Positions 11,672 to 22,929 are shown, numbered from the stretch's first letter. The stretch: 64,000 bases of DNA from Bretschneidera sinensis (GCA_023935145.1 CM043698.1:72378501-72442500); one strand, 5' to 3'. Numbers and translations: made by a program. The notes: generated by a model from the sequence alone, not told the origin.

Positions 11672-11746
11672 TAGCTTTTAAGTATTTTTTAAAAAAATTT
11701 CATTGAAGTAAGGTTTTTCTAAATTGTAGATTTTGTATGGTAAGTT

Positions 11747-11748
<2 letters not shown>

Positions 11749-11822
<74 letters not shown>
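11749..11822. repeat. (AT)n(GT)n microsatellite
   Basis: About 32 uninterrupted AT units followed by five GT units. Same compound order as the tract at 11637, suggesting an internal duplication of the tract within the element. Confidence 0.97.
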
Positions 11823-12058
11823 CGAATCGAGCTGTATTGACTGCTCGGTTAAAAGAAACAAGCTTAAAATGCTTGAGCTTTATTGAACCCAATCACACTA
11901 TGCTCAAACTCCGCTAAAAATAATTATGAGCCAAAAATTCTGTTCCAGATTGATTCATAAAGCGTCATGAGTGAGCCAAAAATCGAGCCGAACTTGAACT
12001 GAGTTCGATCTGATTTACAGCCTTAGCTGTGTTCCCTTCCCCTTTCCTTTAGGAAAGC

Positions 12059-12160
12059 CAGGATGCTGAATTGGTTAAGCTGGTCACAGATGAGGAGATC
12101 AAGGCTGCATTGTGGAGCATAGGGGAGGATAAGTCCCCTGGTCCAGATGGTTTGGACTCA
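12059..12160 (+). pseudogene. LINE reverse-transcriptase scrap
   Basis: The frame reads VTDEEIKAALWSIGEDKSPG and then PDG. This is the segment before and including the K-PGPDG block that opens the RT domain of plant L1-type LINEs. It ends abruptly at about 12160, where minus-strand copia RNase H sequence begins. Upstream LINE sequence is not recognisable beyond about 12040. Confidence 0.75.
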
Positions 12161-13208
12161 GCACTCAATTTAGTAGCCACAGTTTGCTTCTTACTCTTCC
12201 ATGATACTAAATTATCTTCAACAAAAACACAATATCTAGTAGTGGACCTTCTATCAGATAGAGAGTCGATCCAATCTGCATCAGTATAACCTTCACTTTG
12301 AGCATGAGTGTGATTTTGAAAAAGTAAACTACAATCAGGAGCACTCTTAAAATATCTGAAAATTCGAATAACAGCATCCTAAATACTAGTTCGTGGAGCA
12401 TCGAGAAATTGAGTAACCACACTTGTTGCAAATGAAATATCAGGCCTAATAACAGTAAAATAATTTAATTTTCCAACCAAAAGCTTATATTGCCTTTGAT
12501 CAGATAATAATTCACCTTGATCAACTGCAAGTTTTGTGTTAGGATCCGTAGGACTATCTATAGGTTTACACCCTAACATTCCAGTATCGTTCACAAATCA
12601 AGAACATATTTACGCTGCTTAGATAAAGAAATACCATGATGAGATCTAGCAACCTCGATACCCAAGAAGTATCTCTATTGTCCTAAGTTCTTTGTCTGAA
12701 ATTTGGTACTAAAGATTTGTTTCAATGCTAGAATTCCTTCTTTGTCATCTTATGTGATCACAATATCATCCACATATACAATCAAGAATATCCTACCTAC
12801 CTCACTGTGTTTATGAAATACAGAATGATCTACACCATATATGTTGAGGCCAAAATCAATCACTACTTCACTGAACCGACCAAACCACACTCGAAGATAT
12901 TATTTCAATCCATATAGAGACTTCTTTAATCGACATGCTAGCCCAGACTCCCCTCCCCCTAGCAACAAATCCGGGTGGTTGCTTCATGTTATATCTCTTA
13001 CAAATCACTATTTAGAAACGCATTTTTCATATTCAACTGATGTAGGGGCCAACAAAAATTAGCTACTAGAGATATAAACAAATGAATGTATGTAATCTAA
13101 GCCACTAGAGAGAATGTCCCAGAATAGTCAATAGCATATACTCGTGTATACCTTTTTGCTACTAGGCGAGCTTTTAATCTATCAATAGTACCATCAGGAT
13201 GAATGTAT
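12161..13208 (-). pseudogene. copia RT and partial RNase H (minus strand)
   Basis: From 13208 leftward the minus strand reads YIHPDGTIDRLKARLVAKRY, the usual RT N-terminal block. After several stops it continues to GKLNYFTVIRPDISFATSVV (12379-12594 frame) and then to the RNase H blocks YTDADWIDSLSDRRSTTRY and LVSWKSKKQTVATKLSAE, where it stops at the LINE junction. The YVDD region lies near 12755-12780 but is eroded. The nested LTR element splits this domain. Confidence 0.85.
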
Positions 13209-13470
13209 TGTTAGGATTTTAGCTCAATTCCCCACAAAGAAGACTTCTAATTAGTTTAAGAAAAGTTGTTTCCTATTTTGTAGTTGCTTGTTCTAGTAGA
13301 AATAGTAGTAATTTCCTATTAGATTGTTGATTGTACAAGTAGTAGTAGTTTAGTATGATGCTATTATTCTTTTCCTAATAATAATAGGAAAATATCTTCT
13401 ATATAAAGGGGTCCCAGAGAAAATTTGAGGCACACTCATAATTCCACATATGTTGTAAACTAGAGAGGTT
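13209..13470 (+). repeat. 5' LTR remnant (first about 262 bp)
   Basis: Matches the first part of the LTR at 13635-14219 up to GTAAACTAGAGAGG and includes the TATA-like CTTCTATATAAAGGGG. The last 320 bp and the primer site are deleted. Just after it GTACATGTTGAATAAGAA occurs twice in tandem (13471 and 13497). Confidence 0.82.
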
Positions 13471-13634
13471 GTACATGTTGAATAAGAAAGAGAGCTTGTA
13501 CATGTTGAATAAGAAGATGATTGCTTCGAAGAGTAAGCGGATGAGATGGGGAGACCAAAAGGAACGATCGCACCAACCAAAGAAGAAAGCCAAATTTGAT
13601 GATGAGGTGGAGAATTTGAGCAAAGATGGAGATT
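13471..13634 (+). other. Internal remnant of the nested LTR element
   Basis: About 160 bp. One + frame is open with a basic, then acidic end (KAKFDDEVENLSKDGD), which looks like the last codons of a polyprotein before a purine tract. It is too short to assign to a superfamily. Confidence 0.5.
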
Positions 13635-14219
13635 TGTTATGATTTTAGCTCAATTCCCCACAAAGAAGTCTTCTAATTGGTTTGGGAAAAGTTGTTTCCT
13701 ATTTTGTAGTTGCTTGTTCTAGTAAGAATAGTAGTAATTTTTTTATTAGATTGTTAATTGTACAAGTAGTAGTAGTCTAGTATGATGATATTGTTCTTTT
13801 CCTAATAGTATTAGGAAAATATCTTCTATATAAAGGGGTCTCGACAAAGATTTGAGCCACACTCATAATTTCATATATATTGTAAACTAGAGGGGTTTAC
13901 TACTAGAGCTAGGATGAGAGCTTTGGGTGTATTGGGGTTTGGGTTGTCAAGTAGAGAGGGCACTTACAACTAGAGCTAGATTAAGAGCTTTTGTTGTATT
14001 GTGATTTTGGAGTGAGAGTTTGACAACTTTGCTCTTCTTAAAGTTGTAGTTGAAGATTAATAAAATAGTGGAGTTTTTGGTGGATGTAGGCAAAAAGGTT
14101 GCTGAACCACATTAATTATTAGTGTTTTTGCTCTTTATTTATTTTGCCTATTTAATTATTGTGCTTGTGTTTTTTTGCCTACGACTGAGTACGTGGATTT
14201 TAGAGGTAAAATCCTAACA
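13635..14219 (+). repeat. 3' LTR of nested element, complete
   Basis: 585 bp with ends TGTTATGATTTTA and TAAAATCCTAACA. Apart from one changed base the two ends form an unusually long (13-bp) terminal inverted repeat. TATA-like CTATATAAAGGGG lies near 13828-13840. Confidence 0.85.
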
Positions 14220-15475
14220 CGTATAGACGAGCGACAACCAACAATAGATTTCCAAGATGGAAGAGGAACCAAGTCCATGTATCATTAGTACTTAAGGCAT
14301 ATATCTCTTCATCCATAGCTACTTTCCACCCTGAATGAGAGAAAGCTTTTGTAATGGACTTAGGAATAGAGACAAAAGAGATTGAAGCAACAAACGAAGC
14401 ATATAAAAGAGATAAATGATCATAAGACACAAAATTAGCAATTGGATGAGCAATACAAAAATGTTTACCTTTACAAAGAGCAATAAGACAATCATCCTTA
14501 GAAGATGAAGTGAAAGAAGGATCGATATATGTCAATGAGGGAGTAAGTGGTGGAGCAGCAGAGGCGGGTCGTGGACGACGGGAGTAAACTTGCAACAAAA
14601 GAACGGAAGAAGAAGGAGGAGGATCTGACTTTGATTGAGTAAAGGACATAGGAACATGTAATGGACAAGGAAACAAATCAGAAATAGAATGAGACTCAGA
14701 GTAATATGGGTTAGACGCAAATAATGTAACATCAGCACAAAGTACCTTTGTAGTGATGAACTATAACACTGATAACCTTTATGTATACGAGAATAGCCTA
14801 AGAAAATACATTTGATAGAATGTGAGTCAAGTTTGTCAGCTCCTAGACAGAGTTGATGAACAAAACAAACGGACCCAAAAATACGAGGAGGTAAGTGGAA
14901 GGTAACATCTTTAGGAAAAAGCACGGAGTGGGGGATTGGTCATCAAGAATAGAGGATGGCATAATGTTAATTAAGTAACATGTAGTGAGAACAGCCTTAC
15001 TCCAAAACAATTTGAGGACATGCATATGAAATAAGAGAGTACGAGCAGTATCTATAGGATGACAATTTTTTCGCTAAGCAATCCCATTTTGTTGGGATGC
15101 ATGGGAGCAAGATAATTGATGAACATTGTAAAAGGCTCAAAAAAATACTCACGAGCATTGTCACTGCGGTCAAATTAGGTTTTTTACCTCGGCACAAAAA
15201 GCACAAAAAATACAAAACAATTCAAAACAGTCTTTCATTAAATAAAGCCAGATAAGCCTAGAATAATCATCCACAAATGTAACAAAATACCAAAATCTAA
15301 GTTTGAAAGTCAGACGACTGGGACTCCAGATATCATAATGTACTAATATAAAAAGATTAGAGACATGTTTATTAATTCGGGAAGCAAATGACACACGATG
15401 ATGCCTACCTAATTGACACAACTCATAGGAACTAACTTTTTTAGTTTCTCTAAGGACGGAGGACCAAAACGACAA
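14220..15475 (-). pseudogene. copia integrase and linker to RT (minus strand)
   Basis: From right to left: CQLGRHHRVSFASRINKH (pre-integrase zinc region), FVDDYSRLIWLYLMKD (integrase core), VLKLFWSKAVLTTCYLINIM (after the catalytic Glu block), RIFGSVCFVHQL and IFLGYSRIHKGYQCY (integrase C-terminal blocks). The linker and the first RT residues follow to the nested insertion at 14219. The reading needs at least four frame changes. Confidence 0.83.
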
Positions 15476-15499
15476 TGTATCTGAAGCAGAGACACGTTA

Positions 15500-15980
15500 G
15501 TTGAGCAAGCAATGGGTGCTGGGATAGGATCAAAATAATACAGGTCACCTTATTCATGCCCTCCACCAATTGTCTTTCTTGTTTTCAAATCCTGGATAAG
15601 AATAGAATCAGGAAGAAAGGTAACAAAATAGCTAAGACATTTTGTAAGCTAACTAACAGATAACAAATTCTACTGAGAAAAAAGAGCACAAAGGACAGAT
15701 GATAAAGACAGAAGAACTAGGGTGCACAATGCTAATGCCACTAGCAGTGATTTCAGATCCATCCGTAAGAGTAACATCACACAGACGAAGAGTGATAAAA
15801 ACTAGAAGAAACATCAGTGGTACCTGACAAATGATTAGTAGCTACAGAGTCAAGGACCCAAAGTCTAGATGAAAAGTTACTAGATGATAGACAAGCTTTT
15901 GATGTACCTTTCTCGGTGGAAAGAGCATTCGAGGAAGATGTTCGGCTGGCTGGCTGGCTTATACTATAAGAACTCATCAT
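15500..15980 (-). pseudogene. copia protease region (minus strand)
   Basis: The protease active-site block reads LWVLDSVATNHLSG, where the usual DSGAT has Val in place of Gly (15777-15980 frame). A Ser-rich spacer precedes it, as usual between gag and protease in this copia group. Downstream protease sequence to about 15500 is broken by stops. Confidence 0.8.
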
Positions 15981-16019
15981 AATCGTATTTGGAAATCATC
16001 ATAGAAGTTGAGGGCACAA

Positions 16020-16950
16020 AATTTGAGGTGGGTCCACACTTAACAAAATCATAAGTCATAACATTAGCAACTATGGGATGACCAACTAGCTTCCAACATG
16101 TCTCTCGAGTATGCTCGGAACGATGGTAGTATGTCTATTGACAAAGTAATCTCGACCACCACCACGACTAAATGAAGTGCTATTATGATCACTACCACGA
16201 CCTCCTCTACCACCACGACTACTTATATTATAAGAACCACGAGCTCTACTAGTATTATTACCATTTTCTCGGCCACCTTGCCAAGCTTGAGTAATCAAGG
16301 AAGATTTGTCAACCAAAGGTCCGTTGTCACTAGTGTGAGAAACTGCACGTAACACACAATTATAAATCTCAGACGATGTAAGAAGTTTGACCTCTCCAAG
16401 TATTTGAGATCAAACTGGTTTATACTCAGGTTTTCAACCTGCCAAGAATGTGAGTACCTCGATTTGCTCCTGGTGTTTTTGCGTGGCCTATAAATCAATT
16501 GAGATAGGCATAAAAGTACGCAATTCTAAAGACATCCTCTTCATATCAGCAAAGTATTTAGTAACATCCTGATCACCATGTTGGCCATGGAAAAACTTGG
16601 CATTCACATTATACATCCGATTAAGATTACTAGAATACAACAGACGAACATACTCCCAAACTTCCTTGCATGTTTCAAGATGTGTACATAAGTCGGCAAT
16701 TTGGGCTCCATTGATTTCCATAATAAAGTTTTGAGTAAGGAATCCTCTTATTCCCATGTATCAAACAATTTCAGATCAGTATGTGGATCATCAATGAGAA
16801 GTCTTCACTTGCCAGTAGTGACATACTTATGCACTGCCTTGGACCATTAAATGTAATTAATACTATTAAACTTTTGAGTAGTAATAATATGAGGACTCAG
16901 ATGAGGAGACACCCCGGAGAGTCTTGGATTCCATAGTGAGTTCTTAAAAA
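16020..16950 (-). pseudogene. copia gag (minus strand)
   Basis: The 16488-16757 frame holds the UBN2-type gag core (EINGAQIADLCTHLETCKEV and YFADMKRMSLELRT). A Gly/Arg/Ser-rich region (16086-16355) and a zinc-knuckle-like YYHRSEHTRETCWKLVGHP near 16080-16135 follow. The start is probably near 16930, after the leader. Frames are broken between the pieces. Confidence 0.8.
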
Positions 16951-17518
16951 AAGATAACACAAAAAAAAATTCTTCTTTTTTACCTGACAGATCCAATTAG
17001 GGTCATTGGGGTGGGTTGATCTATTTTAAACGGGTCAGGATCCGGTTGTGAAAAAATTGATGGTCACTCGTTGCCAAATTTGACTGTCAGACACTATTTT
17101 TTTTTTTTTTTTACCGGAGCTGGGAAACTTTGAGGGGGTCTCCGATTACCACGAGGTGTCAGAATCAATAGTCGGAGCCAAAAGATGTTGGAGAAAACCG
17201 AAAAGAAATAGTCATTTGGTTAGGGAAAATGGCACATAGACAACAAATTGGATAAGAATGGACAGTTCCGATCTGGATGGTGTGCTTAGAGGCAGCTAGT
17301 GGCAGCCGGCAATAGTGCGTGGGACGGTCGAAGGCTATTGGCAATGACGATGGTGGCGGCGAACCTTTGCTGTTCTGAGTTAGTTTGAGAGTGCCCAGGT
17401 CTAAAATGCTTGAATTTTTCGGACTTGTTGAGAGTATTGTGCACAGCGAACTTCAGCTTGTTCCTGCTGTTGTTGATGTTGATTCTTTTTTTTTTTCATA
17501 TAGTATCCCAAGGAGCAG
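16951..17518 (-). other. Untranslated leader of the minus-strand copia
   Basis: About 570 bp between gag and the primer site, with two T-runs and no recognisable coding content. Confidence 0.55.
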
Positions 17519-17533
17519 ATTGCACTGATACTA
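17519..17533 (-). other. Primer-binding site (initiator tRNA-Met), mutated
   Basis: On the minus strand TAGTATCAGTGCAAT stands where TGGTATCAGAGC is expected, directly after the LTR end. At least two mismatches. Confidence 0.65.
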
Positions 17534-17762
17534 TGTTAAAAATAAGAACTGAAAGAAATTCGGTTTTATTAATTGATTGAATAGAATACAATTGGCCTAA
17601 TATATAGACTTATTAATACTAAGTCTAATAGGATTAGGACACAACGATTAGAAACATAAATATAATCTAGGCCTACTAGAACACATATTAAGAATCTCAT
17701 TAGGACTCACAACATGTATTTTGACATATTTTCATCAAATTTTTCTCATCTTATCCCTTACA
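17534..17762 (-). repeat. 5' LTR of minus-strand copia
   Basis: On the minus strand it starts TGTAAGGGATAAGATGAG and ends TTCTTATTTTTAACA, 229 bp. A TATA-like TCTATATATTAG lies in its second half. No second copy remains in the window. Confidence 0.75.
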
Positions 17763-18479
17763 ATGAAGGGGAGGATTTAACAAGTTCACCAGTCTACCTC
17801 TCTTCTCAAGCTTAAAGTCACTGGTAAATTAATTTTCAAGGGATTGTGTCAATTCATAGTGTATAAATGGTACTACAATCAACACTATGCGTTAAGTCAC
17901 TATATTCTCCCTATAACTTTGGTGGCTAACCAACTGTAGAAAATAAAAGAGAGATATGCGACAAATACAAGTCAAACATTTCGCTTTAAATAACAAAGTG
18001 GCACACTGATACAGAGACATTAGAAATGGACCTGAGGAATCTGCCTCACTATCAATAGGACCTGAGGAATCTGTAAACCTATGAGAATAAGAGTATAAAT
18101 TCTAGAGGTAAGGATTAAACATTGACTTGGCTAAGCAGAACCATGATTCATAGCAATATAAGACTCATTAAGTTTACAATGAGCATTCATGTCCATACAA
18201 GCAACAAATAAGTCATAGGAAAGAAGTGCAAGTAATTATTGGAAAGAAGAAAAGAGATGAGATGTTCTAAGGTGCACATATAACCATATCAAATGTAACA
18301 AACTAATCATAACGAGAATGAATAGATACCTTCAAGAAGAGGATCCATCTGAAATTGTAGTTATGGAGTCACAGGGCAATGGCAACTTGCTCAATCAATG
18401 GTGATATTGCACCAATTCTGGTAGGCATCAAACAAGCAGCTCAAGGATCAAAATCTTGTTGACATATCTTTAACTGTAT
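17763..18479. other. Non-coding stretch between two copia elements
   Basis: No coding frame recognised. ACCTGAGGAATCTG occurs twice within 30 bases near 18030-18072. Confidence 0.4.
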
Positions 18480-18829
18480 TGGAAAATAATAAAGTCCACA
18501 CTCAAGATCAGTCCAAGCCCAAGCTGTAAACTATCACTGTGTTACCAAAGTGTCCTTGACAGGTTCTAGATGAAAAAGACTAGTCATGGTTTGCTTTGTA
18601 ATTTTACATTATGTTATTTTTGTTATAGCCTTTGCTAAGTTGTACAAAGCTCGGTGATAGAGTTAGTTATTTTTCATTCCTTCGAGAATCCTCTGTACAG
18701 ATAGCATATAAGCCTTCCTTTGTATTCTGTAGACCTCAACTTACACAATATACAAAATTGAAGCAATTCTTCAGCAATAACTAGTGTTTTTTTCTCTGCT
18801 TTAAGCTTTTCCTTTCACTTGTATTTTCA
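18480..18829 (+). repeat. 5' LTR of split copia
   Basis: Begins TGGAAAATAATAAAGTCCAC and ends probably TTTTCA at 18829, ten bases before the primer site; the exact end is uncertain because the 3' LTR is truncated. TATA-like AGCATATAAGCC at 18701-18712. Confidence 0.8.
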
Positions 18830-18838
18830 AATCTTATA

Positions 18839-18850
18839 TGGTATCAGAGC
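18839..18850 (+). other. Primer-binding site (initiator tRNA-Met)
   Basis: TGGTATCAGAGC, a perfect match to the usual plant copia site. Confidence 0.9.
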
Positions 18851-18864
18851 AAGGAGATCCATCC

Positions 18865-19098
18865 ATGGCTCCCGATAACTCTGAAACTCCCACCCCACCT
18901 CCACCTTCACCACTCAATTGTTTCCAAAATTTTAATGACCTAACCAACCCTTTTCGCATTAACCATGGGGACAACCCATCCGTTTCTCTCGTCGCTAACC
19001 TTTTTACCGTCGACAACTACACAACCTGGTCCCGTACAATGCAACGAGCCCTACGAGCCATAGACCCATTCGATCTTTTTCTGCATCCGTGGGAGCGT
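18865..19098 (+). pseudogene. copia gag, N-terminal part
   Basis: Met at 18865 follows the primer site by 14 bases. A Pro-rich start leads to LFTVDNYTTWSRTMQRAL, the conserved GxNYxxWSRxMxxAL-like opening of copia gag. The frame is open up to the Athila insertion after the codons for HPWER. Confidence 0.88.
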
Positions 19099-20428
19099 TG
19101 ATAGGTGCTTAAATATTCATATTTAAGCACCCTTATTTGCATTTATTAGGTCCTTAGTTATGTTATTTTATTCCATTTTACTTCATTTGTGTGTTTTACA
19201 TGTGTTTATATGGTCTTGGAAGAAAATAAGCAGTTTAGGCACTTAAAGGAAAAAACTTGGAATTCTTGGAGCAGCCTCTGGAAAAAATGTGATCGATCGC
19301 ACCATACAATGCGATTGAGCGCACAGTGCGATCATGCGCACACAAGAAGGATCGAGCGCACACTGCAATCGAGCGCAACACGTGTGCGATCGAGCTCACA
19401 TGTACGGGCATGAACAGTAAACTGCAGAACCCTATTTTGGAAATAAGAGAGTTTTTACGGTTTAGGAAGTTTAGGGTTTCCTGCACCTTCTAGGACTTCT
19501 CAAGCCCTATAAATACACTTGTAAAGCACACAAAATTGAGGACAACTTAGCGAACACTTCTCTTATCTTTTACTTGGAGTTGTAAGCTTTGGGAGAGAAT
19601 TGACGCCTCTTCTCTCAGGTTTATTCTTCTCTTTATGTTTAGTTTATATATGATGTTTTTAGACAACATATGTAACTAACTTTCTTATAGGGCTCGATTA
19701 AAGCCCTAGTTATGCTTTCTCATATATTTATTCATTGATAAATCTTTGCCAATAGCCTTTATTATATTGTTTAACTTGATTAATGCCTGTGCTTATTTAA
19801 ATTCCTCATATGTATGTGTATGGCCAACATATGCATGTGGTATGGATTGGTTAGTTAGATTAATTTGGATGACCGAGTCCTGGGTCTAACATTGGTAACA
19901 AGGGATATCTTATCTGGATACCCGGGTTAATCAACATGGGAAATCGGGAGTAGATACCATGCCCTAGGTCTCATGTGGTTGTCGATTTCCATAGTACTTA
20001 TGCTTTCTTAAGGAACAACTCAAGCAGATACCATGCTGAATCCCTTAAGGAAGAAAAGAGTTAGAGTAGATACCATGTCTAACTCGTTGCTTAGGGAGAT
20101 CAATAGCTTAAGGAGTAGATACCATGCCCTTAGGTTGGCGACCAGTAGGTATACATGATAAGGCTAGTGCATCGATACATTATACAATTGGGAAAGTATG
20201 ACTAGTGGTGGATATCACAGCCCTATGTCTTTATTATTATCAAACCATACACAACAGTTATTTTATTTCTTTTTACTTAAAGAAACTAATTCTAAAAACT
20301 GAACTTTACCAATCCCTGTGGAGATGACCTTGCTTTCGCACACTATACTATACTGTTGACCTTGTGCACTTGCAAGTAAAACGAGTACGATTATCTGCTT
20401 ATTTATTTAAGTATATTTTCCCACAACA
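19099..20428 (+). repeat. 5' LTR of Athila element
   Basis: 1,330 bp, TGATAGGTGCTTAAATA to TTCCCACAACA. GCCCTATAAATACAC near 19503-19517 is a good TATA box. An array of GATC-containing motifs lies at 19289-19400. The end carries CCTGTGGAGATGACCTTGC and CCTTGTGCACTTGCAAG, blocks shared with the other Athila-type LTRs in this window. Confidence 0.93.
19289..19402. repeat. GCGATCGAGCGCAC motif array in 5' LTR
   Basis: Seven or so imperfect copies of a 14-17-bp motif (consensus TGCGATCGAGCGCAC), upstream of the TATA box. Further copies lie in the leader (20603-20640), after integrase (26290-26390), before the extra ORF (26835-26910) and in the 3' LTR (29711-29803). Confidence 0.85.
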
Positions 20429-20434
20429 AGTTTT

Positions 20435-20452
20435 TGGCGCCGTTGCCGAGGA
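20435..20452 (+). other. Primer-binding site (tRNA-Asp)
   Basis: TGGCGCCGTTGCCGAGGA is complementary to the 3' end of plant tRNA-Asp(GTC) except for one base (GAGG instead of GGGG). Typical of Athila elements. Confidence 0.88.
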
Positions 20453-20696
20453 CTGAGCTAAAGTTCCTTTTAGAATTACTTTCGTTTAATCATTGTTATT
20501 ATTACTTTATTTTCTGTTTACCATCTTTATTGTTCATCAAAACCTAATCGATTTGCTTTTTGTTTCAGGTACATCAAACCCTAAATCACACTTTCTGTGA
20601 TACTTGCAATCGATCGCAGCCTTCTGTGCGATCGAGCGCAAATAGGACAGAGACTTACCCGAGCAGCAGAGTTAGGTTGCTGTTGTGACCTGATTT

Positions 20697-22122
20697 ATGC
20701 ACGAACTTCGATCCCGACATCCAGCATTCTTTCCCCTCGATCCCAAATTTGAGCGGACTATCCGACAAAGGCTTAGGGACAACTTCAAGGAGAACGAAGA
20801 AGAAGTCGAGAATGAAACACCAATGGCGGAACAACTCGAAAACCAGCAACCACCTGCACGAGTACCGATGAAGCACTCTTTCATCCCACGAAACATTGAT
20901 CAACCATCATGCATTGCATATCAACCTGAGGCAGCAGGAAACTATTACGTATCCTCGCAAATATTGAATGCTTTGAGTCATTTTAGGGGAACTCCTAATG
21001 AAGATCCAATTCTGCACCTTAGAGAATTTTTCGATCTTTGCAAGTTCCAGCACATACAAGGCCTAGACCAAGATGGAATAAGGTTAATTCTGTTCCTTTT
21101 TTCTTTAAAAGATAATGCTAAACTATGGTATAATTCTTTGCCTGTAGTTTTCGTCCACACTTGGGAGGAGTTGGCAAGCAAGTTCCTGAGGAAGTTCTTC
21201 CCAGCCTAAAAGACGAGACAAATGAGGAAGGAGACCCAGTCCTTCCAACAAAAAGATGGAGACCTCTTCTTCGAAGCATGGGGACACTATAAAGACTTGC
21301 TACTCAAATGCCCACACAATAACCTGCCTCAAGATGAACTGGTACAAGACTTTTATGAAGGTTTAAACGACACTAATAAGAGTATTGTTGATTCAGGTTG
21401 TGGAGGAGTGCTGATGGAGAAAAGCAGCGAAGAAGCAATGGAACTCTTCGAAACCCTCAGCGAACACACTCAGCAGTTCTCCTCTCGAGGTAGACATGTG
21501 ACCAAAGGTAAGGGTATGTATGAGGTAAATGTAAATGGAGGATCTTCCCCTCAAATGGCAGCGATGGAAAGAAAAACAGATTTATTGGTCAAAGCCATGG
21601 CTGCTCAAAATGCCTCATCTAATCTGCCATTTACCCCACTCCAAGTATGTGCAATATGTTCCCAATGCGATCATAATACTGACACTTATCCGTTGTACTC
21701 ATCTGCAGATTCGGAACACGCCAATTAAGTGGGGCCTAACAACTATCCACCGAAGAACAACCCATATGCCAACACGTATAACCCTGGATGGTGAAACCAC
21801 CCAAATTTCTCGTGGAGCAACAATCAGAACAGTCAAGGGCAGCACAAAAACTTCCAACTAGCAGCCTAAACTGTTTTCGAACCAAAGAAGAATAACCTCG
21901 AAAGTCTTGTGAGACAACTGGCCACTCAATAGCAGCAATTGATGATGTCACAAGAACAGCTCATGACTCAACACAAATATACCACTGTAGCACACGAGCA
22001 AGCAATTCAAATACTAGAGGTACAAATGGGACAACTAGCTAAGTGGCAGAAAGTAAGGAGAGCTCCCAGCTCAAACACTACCCAACCCTGGGGGGCATCA
22101 ACAACTAAAGGCTGTCACAACT
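20697..22122 (+). pseudogene. Athila gag
   Basis: The first piece (20697-21209) carries the Retrotrans_gag core with NEDPILHLREFFDLCKF, LILFLFSLKDNAKLWYNSLP and TWEELASKFLRKFFPA, where a TAA replaces the next codon. The same frame reopens at 21222 (SFQQKDGDLFFEAWGHYKDL, CPHNNLP..ELVQDFYEGLN) to 21728. Frame breaks follow before protease. A Cys-rich CAICSQCDHNTDTYP sits where the zinc knuckle is expected. The start at 20697 is a guess; an upstream start is blocked by stops. Confidence 0.87.
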
Positions 22123-22929
22123 TTGAGAAATGGCAAAGTGATAGGGTCCGATGAGTCTGCAGCAGCATCCAAAGAAACCCCATCGGCATTAAGGGTAAGT
22201 GAGACGGAGAAGGTGAATGCACCACCCTTCCCGCAAAGGTTAGTAAAACAAAATAAAGATAATAAAATACTTGATATTTTTGAAACCTTGCGGAAAGTTG
22301 AAATTAATATTCCATTACTAGATGCAATTCACCAAATACCTACCTATGCTAAGTTCTTAAAAGATTGTTGCACTCATAAAAGAAAATTTCAAGAACATGA
22401 GACTGTAGCATTAACTGAAGAAGTAAGTGCTGTACTATTAAGAAAACTCCCACCAAAACTGAAAGATCTGGGTAGTTTTACTATTCCCTGTAGAATAGGT
22501 GATCAGCTGTTTGAGAAAGCCTTACTAGACCTAGGAGCGAGGGTAAACTTACTACCTTACATAGTATTCGAAACCCTAGGTTTGGGGGAGCTACAACCGA
22601 CTTCTATTACCCTACAATTGGCAAATAGGAGTATTAAAAGACCTACGGGTATTCTTGAGGACGTCTTAGTAAAGGTTGGCGAGTTCATCTTACCTGCTGA
22701 TTTCATTGTATTAGACATGGAGGAATGCCCTATGCCATTGCCTTTGCCCATCATATTAAGGAGACCCTTCATGAGAACTGCCGACACTAAGATCTGTGTG
22801 AAGAAGGGTATAGTGAGTATGAAAATCAATGGTGAGAAAATAGAGTTTAAAATATTTGATGCAACGAAACTTCCTCAAGATGACTTGGAATGCTTTAATG
22901 TTTGTATGATACAAAACTTTGTTGAGTAA
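22123..22929 (+). CDS. Athila aspartic protease region
   Basis: A 268-codon open frame. The N-terminal half is the gag-protease linker (APPFPQRLVKQNKDNKILDI). The protease core follows with active-site block LLDLGARVNLLP at residues about 137-148. Athila proteases have DLGA-type sites in place of DTGA, so this may be intact. GRPF-like LRRPFMRTADTKI closes the fold. In the full element it would be part of the gag-pol polyprotein; upstream stops now separate it. Confidence 0.82.
   Translation: MRNGKVIGSDESAAASKETPSALRVSETEKVNAPPFPQRLVKQNKDNKILDIFETLRKVEINIPLLDAIHQIPTYAKFLKDCCTHKRKFQEHETVALTEEVSAVLLRKLPPKLKDLGSFTIPCRIGDQLFEKALLDLGARVNLLPYIVFETLGLGELQPTSITLQLANRSIKRPTGILEDVLVKVGEFILPADFIVLDMEECPMPLPLPIILRRPFMRTADTKICVKKGIVSMKINGEKIEFKIFDATKLPQDDLECFNVCMIQNFVE

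Larger units (their letters stand above)
11390..12025. mobile_element. hAT-like non-autonomous element
   Basis: The left end TAGAACTGTTAACGAGCCGA mirrors the right end GATTTACAGCCTTA with further subterminal GAGCCGA/TCGGCTC-type blocks. The flanks GTTGTGGT (11382-11389) and GCTGTGTT (12026-12033) agree at 6 of 8 positions, fitting an old 8-bp target duplication. Two TA/TG microsatellites lie inside. There is no coding capacity. GAGCTCGGCTCGAG-rich MITEs of this kind are common in dicots. Confidence 0.65.
13209..14219 (+). mobile_element. Deleted LTR retroelement nested in copia RT
   Basis: TGTTAGGATTTTAGC starts at 13209. A second copy of the same sequence starts at 13635 and runs to TAAAATCCTAACA at 14219. 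Flanks TGTAT (13204-13208) and CGTAT (14220-14224) are a 5-bp target duplication with one change, and copia RT reads across the junction. Only about 160 bp of internal sequence remain between the two LTR copies. Orientation is + because the second LTR follows a purine-rich GGAGATT. Confidence 0.82.
12161..17762 (-). mobile_element. Ty1/copia element, 3' end missing, with nested LTR insertion
   Basis: Minus-strand order from right to left: 5' LTR (17534-17762), primer site, gag, protease, integrase, RT and RNase H. Coding ends at 12161 in the SAE block of RNase H, right against a LINE scrap, so the rest of RNase H, the purine tract and the 3' LTR are lost. A 1-kb LTR element is inserted near the start of RT (13209-14219). 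Confidence 0.88.
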
